DNA from: Sphingomonas sp. NFR15 | GTDB taxonomy: Bacteria; Pseudomonadota; Alphaproteobacteria; Sphingomonadales; Sphingomonadaceae | Direction: 5' to 3' | DNA length: 64,000 nucleotides | NCBI RefSeq assembly: GCF_900103265.1 | Contig: NZ_FMWX01000001.1 | Span: 749,753-813,752, forward strand | Shown here: piece after piece, positions 1 to 10,200 of the stretch | Layout of the letters: each line of letters begins with the position of its first letter | How positions within the stretch are numbered: the stretch's first letter is position 1 | Position numbers and translations under genes: made by a program | Notes under the pieces: model-generated | The model's input: only the letters and a program-made list of their open reading frames with translations | The model's database searches: none | Told to the model about the DNA's origin: nothing

Positions 1-2
1 TC

Positions 3-1157
3 GCTTATGTCACCGATTGGGCGAACAACGACGCGCGCACCGAGGGCATGAGCTACGGCATGATGATCGCGGTCCAGCTCGGCCACAAGCGCGAGTTCGA
101 CGCGCTGTGGAACTGGTCGAAGACGTACATGCTCGTCACCGATCCCAAGAACCCCTCGGTCGGCTATTTCGCCTGGTCGATGGCGACCGACGGCTCGCCG
201 CGCTCGACCGGCGCCGCGCCCGATGGCGAGGAATATTATGCGATGGCACTGCTGTTCGCCGCGCGGCGTTGGGGCAATGGCAAGGGCATCTATGATTATC
301 AGGCCGAAGCCGACAAAATCCTGCGCGGCATGCGCCACCATCCAGTCCTGACCGGCACGCCGCCGTTCCGCATCCACCCCGGTGACGCGCCGTTCGTCCA
401 GCCCGACCGGCCGTGGCCCAGCCCCAACAATCGCGCGGCCGCCGTCGAAGCGGCGAAAGCGGGCACACCCTGGCCGCCCTTCCGCCCCGATCGCACGCCG
501 CGCCCCGTCACGGTCGGGCCGATGGTCGATGAGGCGCACATGATGGTGCGCTTCGTCGCCGAGACCAACGTCGATGGCACCGACGCATCCTACCACCTGC
601 CCGCCTTCTACGAACTCTGGGCGCGCTGGGGCCCCGCCGAGGACCGCGCGTTCTGGGCACGCGCCGCCGATGTCAGCCGCGCGTTCTTCGTCACCGTCAC
701 CAACCCGAAGACCGGCCTCGCTCCCGATCGCAGCCATTTCGATGGATCGACGATGCTGACGCGCGACGGCAAGCCCGATCCGTTCGGCTATGATAGCTGG
801 CGCACCGTCAGCAACTGGTCGGTCGATTACGCCTGGTGGGGCAAGGATGCGCGCCAGCGCGTCTTGAGCGACCGGATACAGGGCTTCCTCGCCGCGCAGG
901 GGATCGACCGCTTCGCCGATCGTTACACGCTCGATGGCACGCCGCTCTCGACGCGCCACTCGCCCGGCATGGTCGCGGCGGCGGCAGTCGGTGGATTCGC
1001 CGCGACGCCGGGCGCGAATTCAAAGGCGTTCCTCAAGGCATTATGGGACATGCCGCTGCCGACCGGCGAGCAACGTTATTTCGACGGCATGCTCTATCTG
1101 ATGAGCATGCTCCACTGTAGCGGCGAATTCCGCATCATCGACGGGCCGGGCCGATAA
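3..1157 (+). CDS. GH8 reducing-end xylose-releasing exo-oligoxylanase-like hydrolase (5' partial)
   Basis: The frame is open from base 3, so the gene begins upstream of the window; 384 residues are visible. An early stretch reads ARTEGMSYGM, the GH8 signature in which the Glu is the catalytic acid. It is followed by PDGEEYYAMAL and by YDSWRTVSNWSVDYAWW, which in this family carries the catalytic Asp. The visible length matches the catalytic domain of reducing-end xylose-releasing exo-oligoxylanases, with only the leader and roughly 40 residues missing. The expected reaction is release of xylose from the reducing end of xylo-oligosaccharides. An ATG at 48 is an internal methionine, not the start, because the conserved acid lies before it. 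It converges on the TonB receptor with a 39-base gap. Family assignment is firm; the exact substrate is inferred. Confidence 0.88.
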   Translation, partial: AYVTDWANNDARTEGMSYGMMIAVQLGHKREFDALWNWSKTYMLVTDPKNPSVGYFAWSMATDGSPRSTGAAPDGEEYYAMALLFAARRWGNGKGIYDYQAEADKILRGMRHHPVLTGTPPFRIHPGDAPFVQPDRPWPSPNNRAAAVEAAKAGTPWPPFRPDRTPRPVTVGPMVDEAHMMVRFVAETNVDGTDASYHLPAFYELWARWGPAEDRAFWARAADVSRAFFVTVTNPKTGLAPDRSHFDGSTMLTRDGKPDPFGYDSWRTVSNWSVDYAWWGKDARQRVLSDRIQGFLAAQGIDRFADRYTLDGTPLSTRHSPGMVAAAAVGGFAATPGANSKAFLKALWDMPLPTGEQRYFDGMLYLMSMLHCSGEFRIIDGPGR

Positions 1158-1196
1158 GCGCCGTTCGAACCGCGACGGCGCCCACCGCGAGCCCGA

Positions 1197-4175
1197 TCAG
1201 AAACGCGCGTTGACGCCCACCGCGAAGGTGCGGCCCACCCGCGTCTGGTACAACGTGTCCTTGCGCTGGCTGTCGGTATAGAGCCGGTTCTGCTCGTCGG
1301 TGAGGTTCTGCGCTTCGATGATGAGCTTGAAATTCTCGGTGATATTGTACGAGGCCGAGGCGTCGACATACGTGGTCTGCGCATTGCCTTGCAGGTCGCT
1401 GCCCGCCGATGCCGGGATGCCGCGGATGAACGGTCCGCGATAATTGATCGTGCCGCGGATGCTGAACCGGCGATCCTCGTAATAGAGCGTGCCCGAGGCG
1501 GTGTTCTTGGACAGGCCGACGAGATCGTTGGTGGTGGTGACGGTGCAGACGCCGGCGACGCTGGTCAGGCAATAATTGATCCGCGAGGTGACGTGGGTGT
1601 AATTGCCGAGCGCGCCGAAATTGCTCAGCACACCGGGCAGGAAGCTGAACGGCACTTGCGCGTTGATCTCCACGCCCTTGAGCTTGCCGCCCGGCGTGTT
1701 GACCGGGCGCGTCACGCTGAACAGCTCGGTCGGCTGGGTGTTGCTGCCGTCGAGCAACGCCACCGGTAGCCCCAGATCGGTGTACGGCACCAGGCTGGTC
1801 ACGCTCTGGATATAGGTCTTGATGTCCTTGTAGAAGAACGCCGCCGACAGCAGCGAGCCGGGCCGGAAATACCATTCGAGCGCGGCATCGAAGGTGTTCG
1901 CGCGGATCGGCTCGAGCAGCGGGTTGTTGACCGTGCCGGTGCGTGTGACCGGGTTGACGCCGCTCGTCGGGGTGAGCACGCCCAGTTCCGGGCGCGACAT
2001 CACCTTGGCGCCGGACACGCGGAGCAGCAGGTTCCGGATCGGCTCGAACACGATGTTCGCCGAGGGCAGCCAGTCGTCATAGCTCCGCGTCACCGCGCCA
2101 TAGAGGCCGGTCACGCCGGTCGGCGACGCGGCGCTCGCGGTCGATACATAGCCCGACGAGAATTGCAGCGTGTTGATGTAGCGCACGCCGACATCGCCGC
2201 GCACGCCGAAGCCGATCGTATCGGTCAGATCGAACACGCCCATCGCGAACGCGCTCTTCTCCTCCTCGCGGACGATCGGCTTGGGGCTGCCGCATTCGAT
2301 GGTGCAGCTTCGCGATGCGCCGAGATTGGCGGTGTCGTAGAGTTTCTTCCAGTCGAGCGTCGCCCAACTCGCCGGCGCGCCATTGCCCCAAAGGGCGCCG
2401 AAATCGGTGATCCGAGACGAGATGCTGGCAAGCGACGTGCCGGCGGGCAGCGGCTTCACCAGCGTGTCGGCGGTGTAATAGCGGGTGTCGATGCCCGACT
2501 GCTTCGATTGGCGATATTGCGCGCCGCCGCGCAGCGTGAGCGCGTCATTGATCTCCCATTCCGCCTCGAACTCGGCGAGATAGCCGTCGGTCGTCGTGGT
2601 CGCGGGCTTGCCCTGGAGCGAGAAGCCGCCGAGCACCGTGCCGTCGGCGAGTCCGGGCGCATAGTTGAAATTGACCGGGTCGGTCACGTCGAAGCCGAAG
2701 CCGAGCAACGGGGTGGTGCCGCCCTTGCGGTAATCGAGCGTGAAGCCCTTATCGATCGCGTCCATGAAATATTGCACGCGCTGGTGATCGTCGAACACGG
2801 ACTGGTTGAGGCCGAACTTGCCGGTGATCTTCAGCCGGTCGGTAAAGCGGTGCATGAAGTTGAGGTTGGCCTGTTTGAACGTCGAGGTGAAATCGGCGTG
2901 CAACCCCTCCGAACGGATATCGACGCCGTTGAACGCGCCATATTGCACCGAGCCGAGCGACGACAATTGCAGGTCGGTGACCGAGGTCATCGGCTGGCCA
3001 TCGTTCGACGCCGATCGGCCGAACGAGATCGCGCCGAGATAATTGTCGTCGCGAATGACGTGGAAGCGCGAATAGAGCAGGTCGAGCGAAATGTCGGTAT
3101 CGTCGCCGTCCTTGAACTGGAGCGTCAGCGTGCCCGCGATCCGCTCCTGGCTCTGCGTCGAGTTGAGGTAGCGCGGAATACGCGGGAAGAACGCGCCGCT
3201 GCCCGGTGTGTTGGGGGCGTCGGCCCGGCGCGCGTTGACGATCGCGTTGTAGGCCGAAAGGCTGCCGGTGCGCGGATTGTTGGTGCTGCAGTTGGTCGCC
3301 GTGACACCGCGCAGCGCGAGCTGTGCCGGTGTCTGCCCGGCGGTGTTGATCGGCGCGCCGATCGGCGAGCAGAAACCGCCGTTGGTGTTGGCGGACAGGA
3401 TATCCACCGCCGAATAGCCGACTTCGCGCAGGTGGCGCTGGTTGTACGCGACCGAGCCGAGGATGCCGAACCGGCCCTCGCCGAATTTCTTCGATATGAG
3501 CGCGGACACGCGCGGATCGGCGCGCTTGGAGATTTCGCCGTAGATCGCCCGTCCGGTCGCGGCGACGACGAAATCGTCCTTCTGGTCGAGCGGATGTGGC
3601 GCGGCGAGATCGACCGTCGCGCCGAGCGAACCTTCCTCGATATCGGCGGACGGCGTCTTGCGCACCGAAAGCGACGAGAAGATCTCGGTCGGGAAGACGT
3701 TGAAGTCGAAGCTGCGGCCCGTGTTGCCCGCGCCGTAGATGTCGGAGCTGCCGGTCTGCGAGGTGCCTTCCATCCCGTTGATGCGGACGCGCGTGAATTG
3801 CGCGCCGAGGCCGCGCACCGATATGTTCTTGCCCTCGCCGCCGTCGCCCCGCGCGAGCGCGACACCGGGGATGCGCTGCATCGATTCGGCGAGGTTCGAA
3901 TCCGGGAATTTGCCGATGTCCTCGGCGACGATCGAATCGACCGCGGCGGTCTGCGAGCGTTTGAGGTTGAGCGCGCTGTCGAGCGAGGCACGGAACCCCG
4001 TCACGACGATATCCTGCACCTCCGCGTCGGACGGTGGCGTGGCGACCGGGCGCGAACCGCCATCCTCGGCGGATGTCTGCGCGTGGGCGGGAAGCGCGAG
4101 CCCGGCGGCGATCATCAGTGCCGCGCCGGACGTGCAATGGAGCCACGCCGATGTCTTCTGGAACGTACCCGCCAC
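1197..4175 (-). CDS. TonB-dependent receptor (SusC-like sphingomonad carbohydrate receptor)
   Basis: About 992 residues. A signal peptide ending in ALPAHAQ is followed by the TonB-box-like EVQDIVVTGFRASL, then a plug domain (DSIVAEDIGKFPDSNLAESM, then IRGMEG-type strands) and a long outer-membrane barrel ending in the aromatic residue of VNARF. The plug type with DIGKFPD is common in sugar-specific receptors of Caulobacter and sphingomonads. The frame is open to a TTG at 4199, but a strong GGGGAGG site lies about 5 bases before a GTG at 4175, and the leader makes sense only from there, so that start is chosen. It diverges from the CE12-GH28 operon, which suggests import of pectin-derived oligosaccharides; the ligand is inferred from context. 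Confidence 0.9.
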   Translation of the reverse strand: MAGTFQKTSAWLHCTSGAALMIAAGLALPAHAQTSAEDGGSRPVATPPSDAEVQDIVVTGFRASLDSALNLKRSQTAAVDSIVAEDIGKFPDSNLAESMQRIPGVALARGDGGEGKNISVRGLGAQFTRVRINGMEGTSQTGSSDIYGAGNTGRSFDFNVFPTEIFSSLSVRKTPSADIEEGSLGATVDLAAPHPLDQKDDFVVAATGRAIYGEISKRADPRVSALISKKFGEGRFGILGSVAYNQRHLREVGYSAVDILSANTNGGFCSPIGAPINTAGQTPAQLALRGVTATNCSTNNPRTGSLSAYNAIVNARRADAPNTPGSGAFFPRIPRYLNSTQSQERIAGTLTLQFKDGDDTDISLDLLYSRFHVIRDDNYLGAISFGRSASNDGQPMTSVTDLQLSSLGSVQYGAFNGVDIRSEGLHADFTSTFKQANLNFMHRFTDRLKITGKFGLNQSVFDDHQRVQYFMDAIDKGFTLDYRKGGTTPLLGFGFDVTDPVNFNYAPGLADGTVLGGFSLQGKPATTTTDGYLAEFEAEWEINDALTLRGGAQYRQSKQSGIDTRYYTADTLVKPLPAGTSLASISSRITDFGALWGNGAPASWATLDWKKLYDTANLGASRSCTIECGSPKPIVREEEKSAFAMGVFDLTDTIGFGVRGDVGVRYINTLQFSSGYVSTASAASPTGVTGLYGAVTRSYDDWLPSANIVFEPIRNLLLRVSGAKVMSRPELGVLTPTSGVNPVTRTGTVNNPLLEPIRANTFDAALEWYFRPGSLLSAAFFYKDIKTYIQSVTSLVPYTDLGLPVALLDGSNTQPTELFSVTRPVNTPGGKLKGVEINAQVPFSFLPGVLSNFGALGNYTHVTSRINYCLTSVAGVCTVTTTNDLVGLSKNTASGTLYYEDRRFSIRGTINYRGPFIRGIPASAGSDLQGNAQTTYVDASASYNITENFKLIIEAQNLTDEQNRLYTDSQRKDTLYQTRVGRTFAVGVNARF

Positions 4176-4210
4176 GCCAAACCTCCCCTTTGATAGCAAC
4201 TTTATTGTCC

Positions 4211-4225
4211 CAATGTTTTACATTG
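4211..4225. promoter_or_regulatory. Inverted repeat CAATG-N5-CATTG between divergent genes
   Basis: A perfect 5-5-5 inverted repeat lies in the AT-rich gap between the TonB receptor and the CE12 operon. Its size and place suit a regulator binding site acting on the receptor promoter. No known operator was matched, and the binding protein is unknown. Confidence 0.35.
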
Positions 4226-4284
4226 TGGAACATAGTTGATGTATATGGTTGAAAATCGGATGTATGAAAAGCCGGAAAGTTCCA

Positions 4285-4313
4285 TTGACGCGCAGATATT
4301 CCCTAAATATGGA
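4285..4313 (+). promoter_or_regulatory. Putative promoter and palindrome before the CE12 operon
   Basis: TTGACG, a 17-base spacer and TATGGA form a sigma-70-like promoter ending about 80 bases before the CE12 start. The spacer and -10 region contain the inverted repeat ATATT-CCCTA-AATAT, closely resembling ATATT-ACGG-AATAT before the GH35 gene at 7176-7189. A repressor bound here would block the promoter. This is a reading by eye. Confidence 0.4.
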
Positions 4314-4393
4314 AATTATCAGCGCTTTATGGGACCAAACGGAAGCCCGCCGGGCGCTGTGGCCGCTTGGATACCCGGCGGAGAGGATGCCCG

Positions 4394-5599
4394 ATGCCCG
4401 TCAACGCCGCGTTCGCCGTGATGCTCGCCGCCGCCTCGCCGGCGGGCGCGCTGCATTTCGATCTGTCGGCGAATGCGCCTGACCGCCAGCCGTATCGGGC
4501 GGGCGGGCACGGGGTCGAGCCCGGCGGGTCCGCCGCCGATTTCGCCTTTTCGGTGGCGGTGCCGGAGGGGCTGTACCGCGTCACCGTGCGGCTCGGCGAC
4601 CGCCGCGTCGCGGCGGAGGCCACCGTCAAGGCGGAAGCGCGCCGGCTGATGCTGCGCGGCGTCGCGACGCGCGCCGGACAGTTCGTCACGCGCAGCTTCC
4701 TCGTCGACGTGCGGACCCCCGCGCTCCCCCCGCCGCCGCAGAGCGCGCCCGGCGGCGCCACGGTCCGCATCGACGCGCGCGATCGGGCGGAATATACCTG
4801 GGACGACAAGCTGACGCTGGAGTTCCTCGGCGATCCGCGCGTAACCTCGGTCGATATCGTCCCGGCGACCGCGCCGACGCTGTATCTGGTCGGCGATTCC
4901 ACCGTGACCGACCAGGCCGCCGAACCCTATGCGAGTTGGGGGCAGATGCTGCCGGCGATGCTCGACGATACGGTCGCGGTCGCCAACCATGCGCGCTCGG
5001 GCGCGACGCTCAAGAGCTTCCTCACCGATCTGCGCTTCGACAAGGTGCTGTCGCGGATCAAGCCCGGCGACTGGCTGTTCATCCAGTTCGGGCATAACGA
5101 CCAGAAAGCGGAATGGCCGCAGACCTACGTCGCGGCGGATACGACCTACCCGGCCTATCTCGCCGCCTACATCGCCGAGGCGCGGCGGCGTGGCGCCTTC
5201 CCCGTGCTGGTGACCTCGCCCGAGCGACGCACGTTCGACGCGCGGGGGCGGATCAAGGAAACGTTGGGCGGCTATCCGCAGGCGGTGCGCGCCCTGGCGC
5301 AGGCGCAGGCCGTGCCGCTGATCGACCTCAACGCGGACAGCCGCGCGATCTACGAGGCGCTCGGGCCGGCCGTGGCGGCCCGCGCCTTCGCGAACGACGG
5401 CGCCGATCTGACCCATCACGACGATTACGGCGCCTGGCTGCTCGCCAGCGCGGTCGCCGAACGGATCCGCGCCACCATCCCCGCGCTCGCGCCACACGTC
5501 GTCATGCCGCGTTTCTCGCCCGCGCGCCCGCCAGCGCCGTCCGAGGTGGCGATCGTCGCGAGCGCCCCGCGCGCCGCCGATCGTCCGGCGGGGAGTTGA
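4394..5599 (+). CDS. Rhamnogalacturonan acetylesterase (CE12, SGNH hydrolase)
   Basis: 401 residues with a short export leader (AAFAVMLAAASPAGA). After an N-terminal beta-sandwich of about 150 residues, the SGNH hydrolase domain shows block I GDST (about 167-170, nucleophile Ser169), block III FGHND (about 232-236) and block V DLTH with the catalytic Asp338 and His341. CE12 enzymes remove acetyl groups from galacturonate in rhamnogalacturonan so that lyases and hydrolases can reach the backbone. The start is the ATG at 4394, placed 7 bases after GAGAGG; the longer frame to 4367 adds a charged stretch before the leader. It is first in a run of pectin genes, 4 bases before GH28. Confident as CE12-like. 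Confidence 0.88.
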   Translation: MPVNAAFAVMLAAASPAGALHFDLSANAPDRQPYRAGGHGVEPGGSAADFAFSVAVPEGLYRVTVRLGDRRVAAEATVKAEARRLMLRGVATRAGQFVTRSFLVDVRTPALPPPPQSAPGGATVRIDARDRAEYTWDDKLTLEFLGDPRVTSVDIVPATAPTLYLVGDSTVTDQAAEPYASWGQMLPAMLDDTVAVANHARSGATLKSFLTDLRFDKVLSRIKPGDWLFIQFGHNDQKAEWPQTYVAADTTYPAYLAAYIAEARRRGAFPVLVTSPERRTFDARGRIKETLGGYPQAVRALAQAQAVPLIDLNADSRAIYEALGPAVAARAFANDGADLTHHDDYGAWLLASAVAERIRATIPALAPHVVMPRFSPARPPAPSEVAIVASAPRAADRPAGS

Positions 5600-5603
5600 C
5601 GCG

Positions 5604-7145
5604 ATGCGGATGAACCGCCGCGATCTCACCTTGGGCATGGTCGCCAGCCTGGCGCTGATGCCCGTCGCCGCGCTGCCGTTCGCGCGGCACCTCGCCCGCC
5701 GCTTCGACGTGCGCGATCACGGCGCGCGCGGCGACGGCATCGCGATCGACAGCGCGGCGATCAACGCCGCCATCCTCGCCGCGTCACGGGCGGGCGGCGG
5801 CACCGTCGTCGTGCCGCGCGGCCGTTACCTGTGCTTCTCGATCCGGCTGAGGAGCCGCGTCACGCTCCTGCTCGCCGCCGGCGCCGTCATCGAGGCGGCC
5901 GACCCTGCCCGCCATCCCGGCCGCTACGACGTGCCCGAGGGCGGAATCGAGCAACTCTATCAGGATTTCGGGCACAGCCACTGGCGCAACAGCCTGATCT
6001 GGGGCGAGGACGTCTCCGAAGTCGCGATCGTCGGCCCCGGGCTCATCGACGGCGCTGGCCTCACCCGCGACGGCCCCGGCGCGCGCTGGAAGGCGCAGAC
6101 CGGCGAGCGCCCGCTCTCGATGCGCGGGATGAGCGCGCGCGAGATCGCGGCGCTGGAACCCGACTGGGAGCGGATGATCGGCCTCGGCAACAAGGCGATC
6201 GCGTTTCGCGGCGGGCGCGACATCCACCTGTCGGGCTTCTCGGTCCTGAAAGGCGGGCATTTCGCGATTCTGGCGACGGGCACGCGCGGGCTGCGCATCG
6301 ATGGCCTCACGATCGACACCGACCGCGACGGCATCGATCTCGATTGCGTGCGCGACGTGGTCGTCGAGCGCTGCCGCGTCAATTCTCCCAACGACGACGC
6401 CATCGTCGTGAAGAGCAGCTTCGCGCTCGGTCGCGCGGTCGCGGCGGAGGACATCGTGATCCGCGACTGCGTCGTGTCGGGCTATGACATGGGATCGTTG
6501 CTCGACGGCACCCGGCGCACGGCCCAGCAGCTCGCGCCCGACCGCGACCGCGTGACCGGGCGGATCAAACTCGGCACAGAATCGAACGGCGGCTATCGCA
6601 ACGTCCGGATCGAGGATTGCAGCTTCACACATTGCCGTGGCCTCGCACTCGAAACGGTCGATGGCGGGGTGATGGAGAACGTCGTCGCCCGCCGGCTGAC
6701 GATGCGCGACGTGACGACCGCGCCGCTGTTCCTGCGGCTCGGCGACCGGCGGCGCGGTCCCGAGGGCACCGGCGTCGGCGCGATCCGGGGCGTGGCGATC
6801 AGCGACATCGACGCGCGCGGCATCGACCACCGCTTTCCCGCCGCGATCGCCGGCCTGCCCGGCCACCGCATCGAGGATGTCTCGCTCAGCCGCATCCACC
6901 TGTCCTATCGCGGCGGCGGCACGGCGCAGGATGCGCGCGCCATGCCCGAGGAGCATGCCAGCGCCTATCCCGAGCCGAGCATGTTCGGCGTGCTGCCGTG
7001 CTGGGCCTTGTGGGTGCGCCACGCCGAACGGCTGCGGATCGACCGCTTCACCGCCGAGACCGCCACGCCCGACGGCCGCCCGCCCTTCGTCTTTGCGGAC
7101 GCGCCCGGCCTGTCGATCGCGCGGACGCCGCTGTTCCGTGCTTGA
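5604..7145 (+). CDS. GH28 polygalacturonase-family hydrolase
   Basis: 513 residues. A Tat-like leader (NRRDLTLGM plus hydrophobic stretch) precedes a right-handed parallel beta-helix. GH28 hallmarks are visible: FDVRDHGARGDG near the N-terminus, the catalytic region NSPNDDAIVVKS with paired Asp264/Asp265, and GRIKLGTES (about 319) corresponding to the family RIK region. It should hydrolyse galacturonosyl links in homogalacturonan or, given the CE12, GH35, GH53 and GH105 neighbours, rhamnogalacturonan. The usual GHG histidine motif is not obvious, so exo action or a divergent specificity is possible. The gene starts 4 bases after the CE12 stop, consistent with one transcript. Confidence 0.85.
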   Translation: MRMNRRDLTLGMVASLALMPVAALPFARHLARRFDVRDHGARGDGIAIDSAAINAAILAASRAGGGTVVVPRGRYLCFSIRLRSRVTLLLAAGAVIEAADPARHPGRYDVPEGGIEQLYQDFGHSHWRNSLIWGEDVSEVAIVGPGLIDGAGLTRDGPGARWKAQTGERPLSMRGMSAREIAALEPDWERMIGLGNKAIAFRGGRDIHLSGFSVLKGGHFAILATGTRGLRIDGLTIDTDRDGIDLDCVRDVVVERCRVNSPNDDAIVVKSSFALGRAVAAEDIVIRDCVVSGYDMGSLLDGTRRTAQQLAPDRDRVTGRIKLGTESNGGYRNVRIEDCSFTHCRGLALETVDGGVMENVVARRLTMRDVTTAPLFLRLGDRRRGPEGTGVGAIRGVAISDIDARGIDHRFPAAIAGLPGHRIEDVSLSRIHLSYRGGGTAQDARAMPEEHASAYPEPSMFGVLPCWALWVRHAERLRIDRFTAETATPDGRPPFVFADAPGLSIARTPLFRA

Positions 7146-7190
7146 CGTTTGACACGCACAACCGGTACATTACCCATATTACGGAATATG
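7143..7190 (+). promoter_or_regulatory. Putative promoter and CATATT-ACGG-AATATG palindrome before GH35
   Basis: TTGACG at 7143-7148, a 17-base spacer and TACATT at 7166-7171 form a promoter that overlaps the GH28 stop codon. Immediately downstream is a perfect inverted repeat, CATATT-ACGG-AATATG (7175-7190), resembling the palindrome at the start of the CE12 operon. This suggests the GH35-GH53-GH105-transporter segment can be transcribed separately but under the same regulator, plausibly the IclR protein at 15,149-15,937. Confidence 0.42.
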
Positions 7191-7218
7191 ATTTCATAAT
7201 ATGGCGACAGGAGGGGTA

Positions 7219-10200
7219 ATGAGCGCGCGCGCATCGCAAACGCATTTTCGCCGAAGCGCGCGCAACGCGGTCGGTCGAACGCTCGCCGCGCTGCTGGCGG
7301 CGGCCTGCCTCGTGTCGCCCGCCGCCGCGCAGGTGGCGAGGCCGACTGCCAATCTCGCCGCCCCGGTCCGCACGTTCGGCCGCGTCTCCTACGATGCGCG
7401 CTCGCTGATGATCGACGGCAAGCGCACGCTGATCTGGTCGAGCGAGTTCCACCCCTTCCGCCTGCCCAGCCCCGATCTGTGGCGCGACATCCTCCAGAAG
7501 ATGAAGGCGAGCGGCTTCAACACCGTCGCCGTCTATTTCGACTGGGGATATCACAGCCCGAAGCAGGGCGTGTACGATTTCAGCGGCATCCGCGACATGG
7601 ATCGGCTGCTGACGATGGCGGAGGAAGCGGGCCTCTACGTCATCACCCGCGCCGGCCCCTATGTGAACGCGGAATTGTCGCGCGGCGGCTTCCCCGGCTG
7701 GCTCGTCAACCAGCGCGCCAAGGCCCGCACCGACGATCCGCAATATCTCGCCGCCGTCGATGAATGGACCAGCCGCATCGACGCGATCATCGCCCGCCAC
7801 CAGATCAACGGCGACGGCAAGGGGCATCGCGGCACCGTCATCCTCCACCAGATCGAGAACGAACTGTCCGCGACCACCGCGTCGCAGCGGCGCTACATGG
7901 ACCATCTGTACGCGCATGCCCGCGCGGACGGCATCACCGTGCCGATCTTCCACAACGATCAGGGCCGCAACGGATATTGGGTGCCCGACGGTTCGCCGGT
8001 CGCGCAGGTCGTCCACGGCCCCAACGATCTCTATGCGTTCGACGGTTATCCCGGAGGCACCTGCACCGTGCAGGGCAAGCCGACCCGCGATGTCACCGCG
8101 CCCGACTGGGGCTTTTACGGCCCCGGCGGCGCGAAGGGCGGCGCGTCGGCATCGCCCGACACGCCCGGCTTCCTCGCCGAATTCGGCGGCGGCTGGTTCG
8201 ATTATTGGGGATCGAACGGCGGCTATGATTGCAACGCCATCCAGCGCGGCAAGCGCTTCCAGCGCGTGTTCTATGGCACCAATCTCGCCAACGGCATCGG
8301 CATCCAGAGCTTCTACATGGGCTATGGCGGTACGAGTTGGGGCTGGCTGCCCGCGCCGGTGGTGTTCACCAGTTATGATTACGGCGCGGCGATCTCCGAA
8401 CCGCGCGACATCCGCGAGAAAGCCGGGGAACTCAAGCAGCTCGGCGGCCTTATCGCCTCGGTGCCCGATCTCGCCGGGATGGTGCCGGCCCGGCCGGTGG
8501 CGATCTCCTCCCCCGCCATCCAGGTCTATCACAACCGGAACCCCGAGAGCGACGCGCGCTTCCTGCTGGTGACGCACAAGCCCTCCAATGCGCGGAGCGA
8601 CGACCGTTTCACCGTCACCGCCGATCTCCCCGACGGCCGGTACACCCTGCCGCTGCGGCTTGACGGCTTCGATGCCAAATGGCTGGTCGCCGGAGTCGAT
8701 CTCGCCGGGCAGCGGCTGGTCTATTCGACCTCCGAGCTGCAAAGCGCGCAGACGATCGACCACGCCGCGCTGCTGCTGCTCTACGGGCGCGCCGGTGAGC
8801 CGGGCGAGACCGTGCTGCGCTATGCCTCCGCGCCCACCGTCGCGGTGGTGGAAGGCACGGCGACGAGCGTGTTCGATGCCGCGACGGGCGATCTCAAGCT
8901 CGGCTACACGCATGCCGGCCGCGCGGTCGTGCGGATCAGCGGCGGCGGCCGCCCGCCGCTCACACTGATCCTCGCCGACGAAATGGAGGCGGTCCGATAT
9001 TGGCGCGAAGACAGCGCGGGGGGGCCCGTGCTGGTACGCGGCCCGGGGCTCGTCCGCACGGCGGAGAGCCGGGGCGGCATGCTGGCACTGACCGGCGACA
9101 CCGCCGCCGACACGCCGCTCGAGCTGTGGGCACCGAAAGCCGTACGCGCGGTGCGCTGGAACGACGGCGCCGTGCCGGTGAAAGCGACCCCCGCCGGGAG
9201 CCTCGTCGCGACCCGCCCGCTCGCCGGCCCGGCCGCCGTGACATTGCCAGCGCTCGCCCATTGGCGCACCGCCGACGGCGTTCCCGAAACCGCGCCGGGC
9301 TTCGACGACGCCGACTGGCAAGCGGTCGACACCCGAGCCAGCGCCAGCATCACCGCGCGCCCGGACGGCCAGCCCAACATGGGAATGGATTCCTACGGCT
9401 TCCACGACGGCGACGTCTGGTATCGTGGCCGCTTCACCGGCGCGCCCGATGCGAAGACGCTGGCATTGTTCTACGGCGCGGGCGGATCGGGGTTGGTACA
9501 GGTCTGGCTCGACGGCGTCTTCGTCGGCCAGGACGAACTGCCCGGCGGCCTGCCCCGCCCGATCACCACCGGCGGCGCGCGCTTCACGCTTCCCGCGACC
9601 GCACAGGCGCCGGGCGAGCACGTCCTGTCGATCATGATCCGCAACGACGGCCATAATTGGGATCTCGACGCCGACGATTACCACAAGGAAGCGCGCGGCC
9701 TGATCTCCGCATCGCTCGAAGCGCCGGGCGGCCGCAGCTTCGGCATCCCGATCGCCTGGCGGATCCAGGGCCGGCGCGGCGGCGAAGACCTGCCCGATCC
9801 GGCGCGCGGCCCGGCCAACAGCGGCGGCCAATATGGCGAGCGACAGGGCTGGCATCTGCCGGGCTTCGATGACCGGACGTGGGCGGCGGCGACGCTCCCC
9901 GCCGCAGCGGCGAAGGCCGGCACCACCTGGTATCGCACCGGCTTCGACCTCGCGGTGCCGAAGGGGCAGGATGCGACGATCGCCGTGTCGTTCGGTGATC
10001 CGGCCACACCGCGATCGGTCGCGCGCTACCGGGCTTTGCTGTTCGTCAACGGCTGGAACATGGGCCAGTTCATCGCGCATGTCGGTCCGCAGCGCACCTT
10101 CCCGATCCCCGAGGGTATCCTCGATCATCACGGCCACAACGTCATCGCGCTCGCCGTCACCAGCGACGGCGCGCCCGGTGACGCGCTGGAGGCGGTGAAG

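Noticed and set aside
2163..4193. Long plus-strand frame of 676 codons opposite the first TonB receptor
   Set aside because: It is Arg/Ala/Glu-biased, has no domain motif and is the GC-rich antisense shadow of a clear receptor gene.
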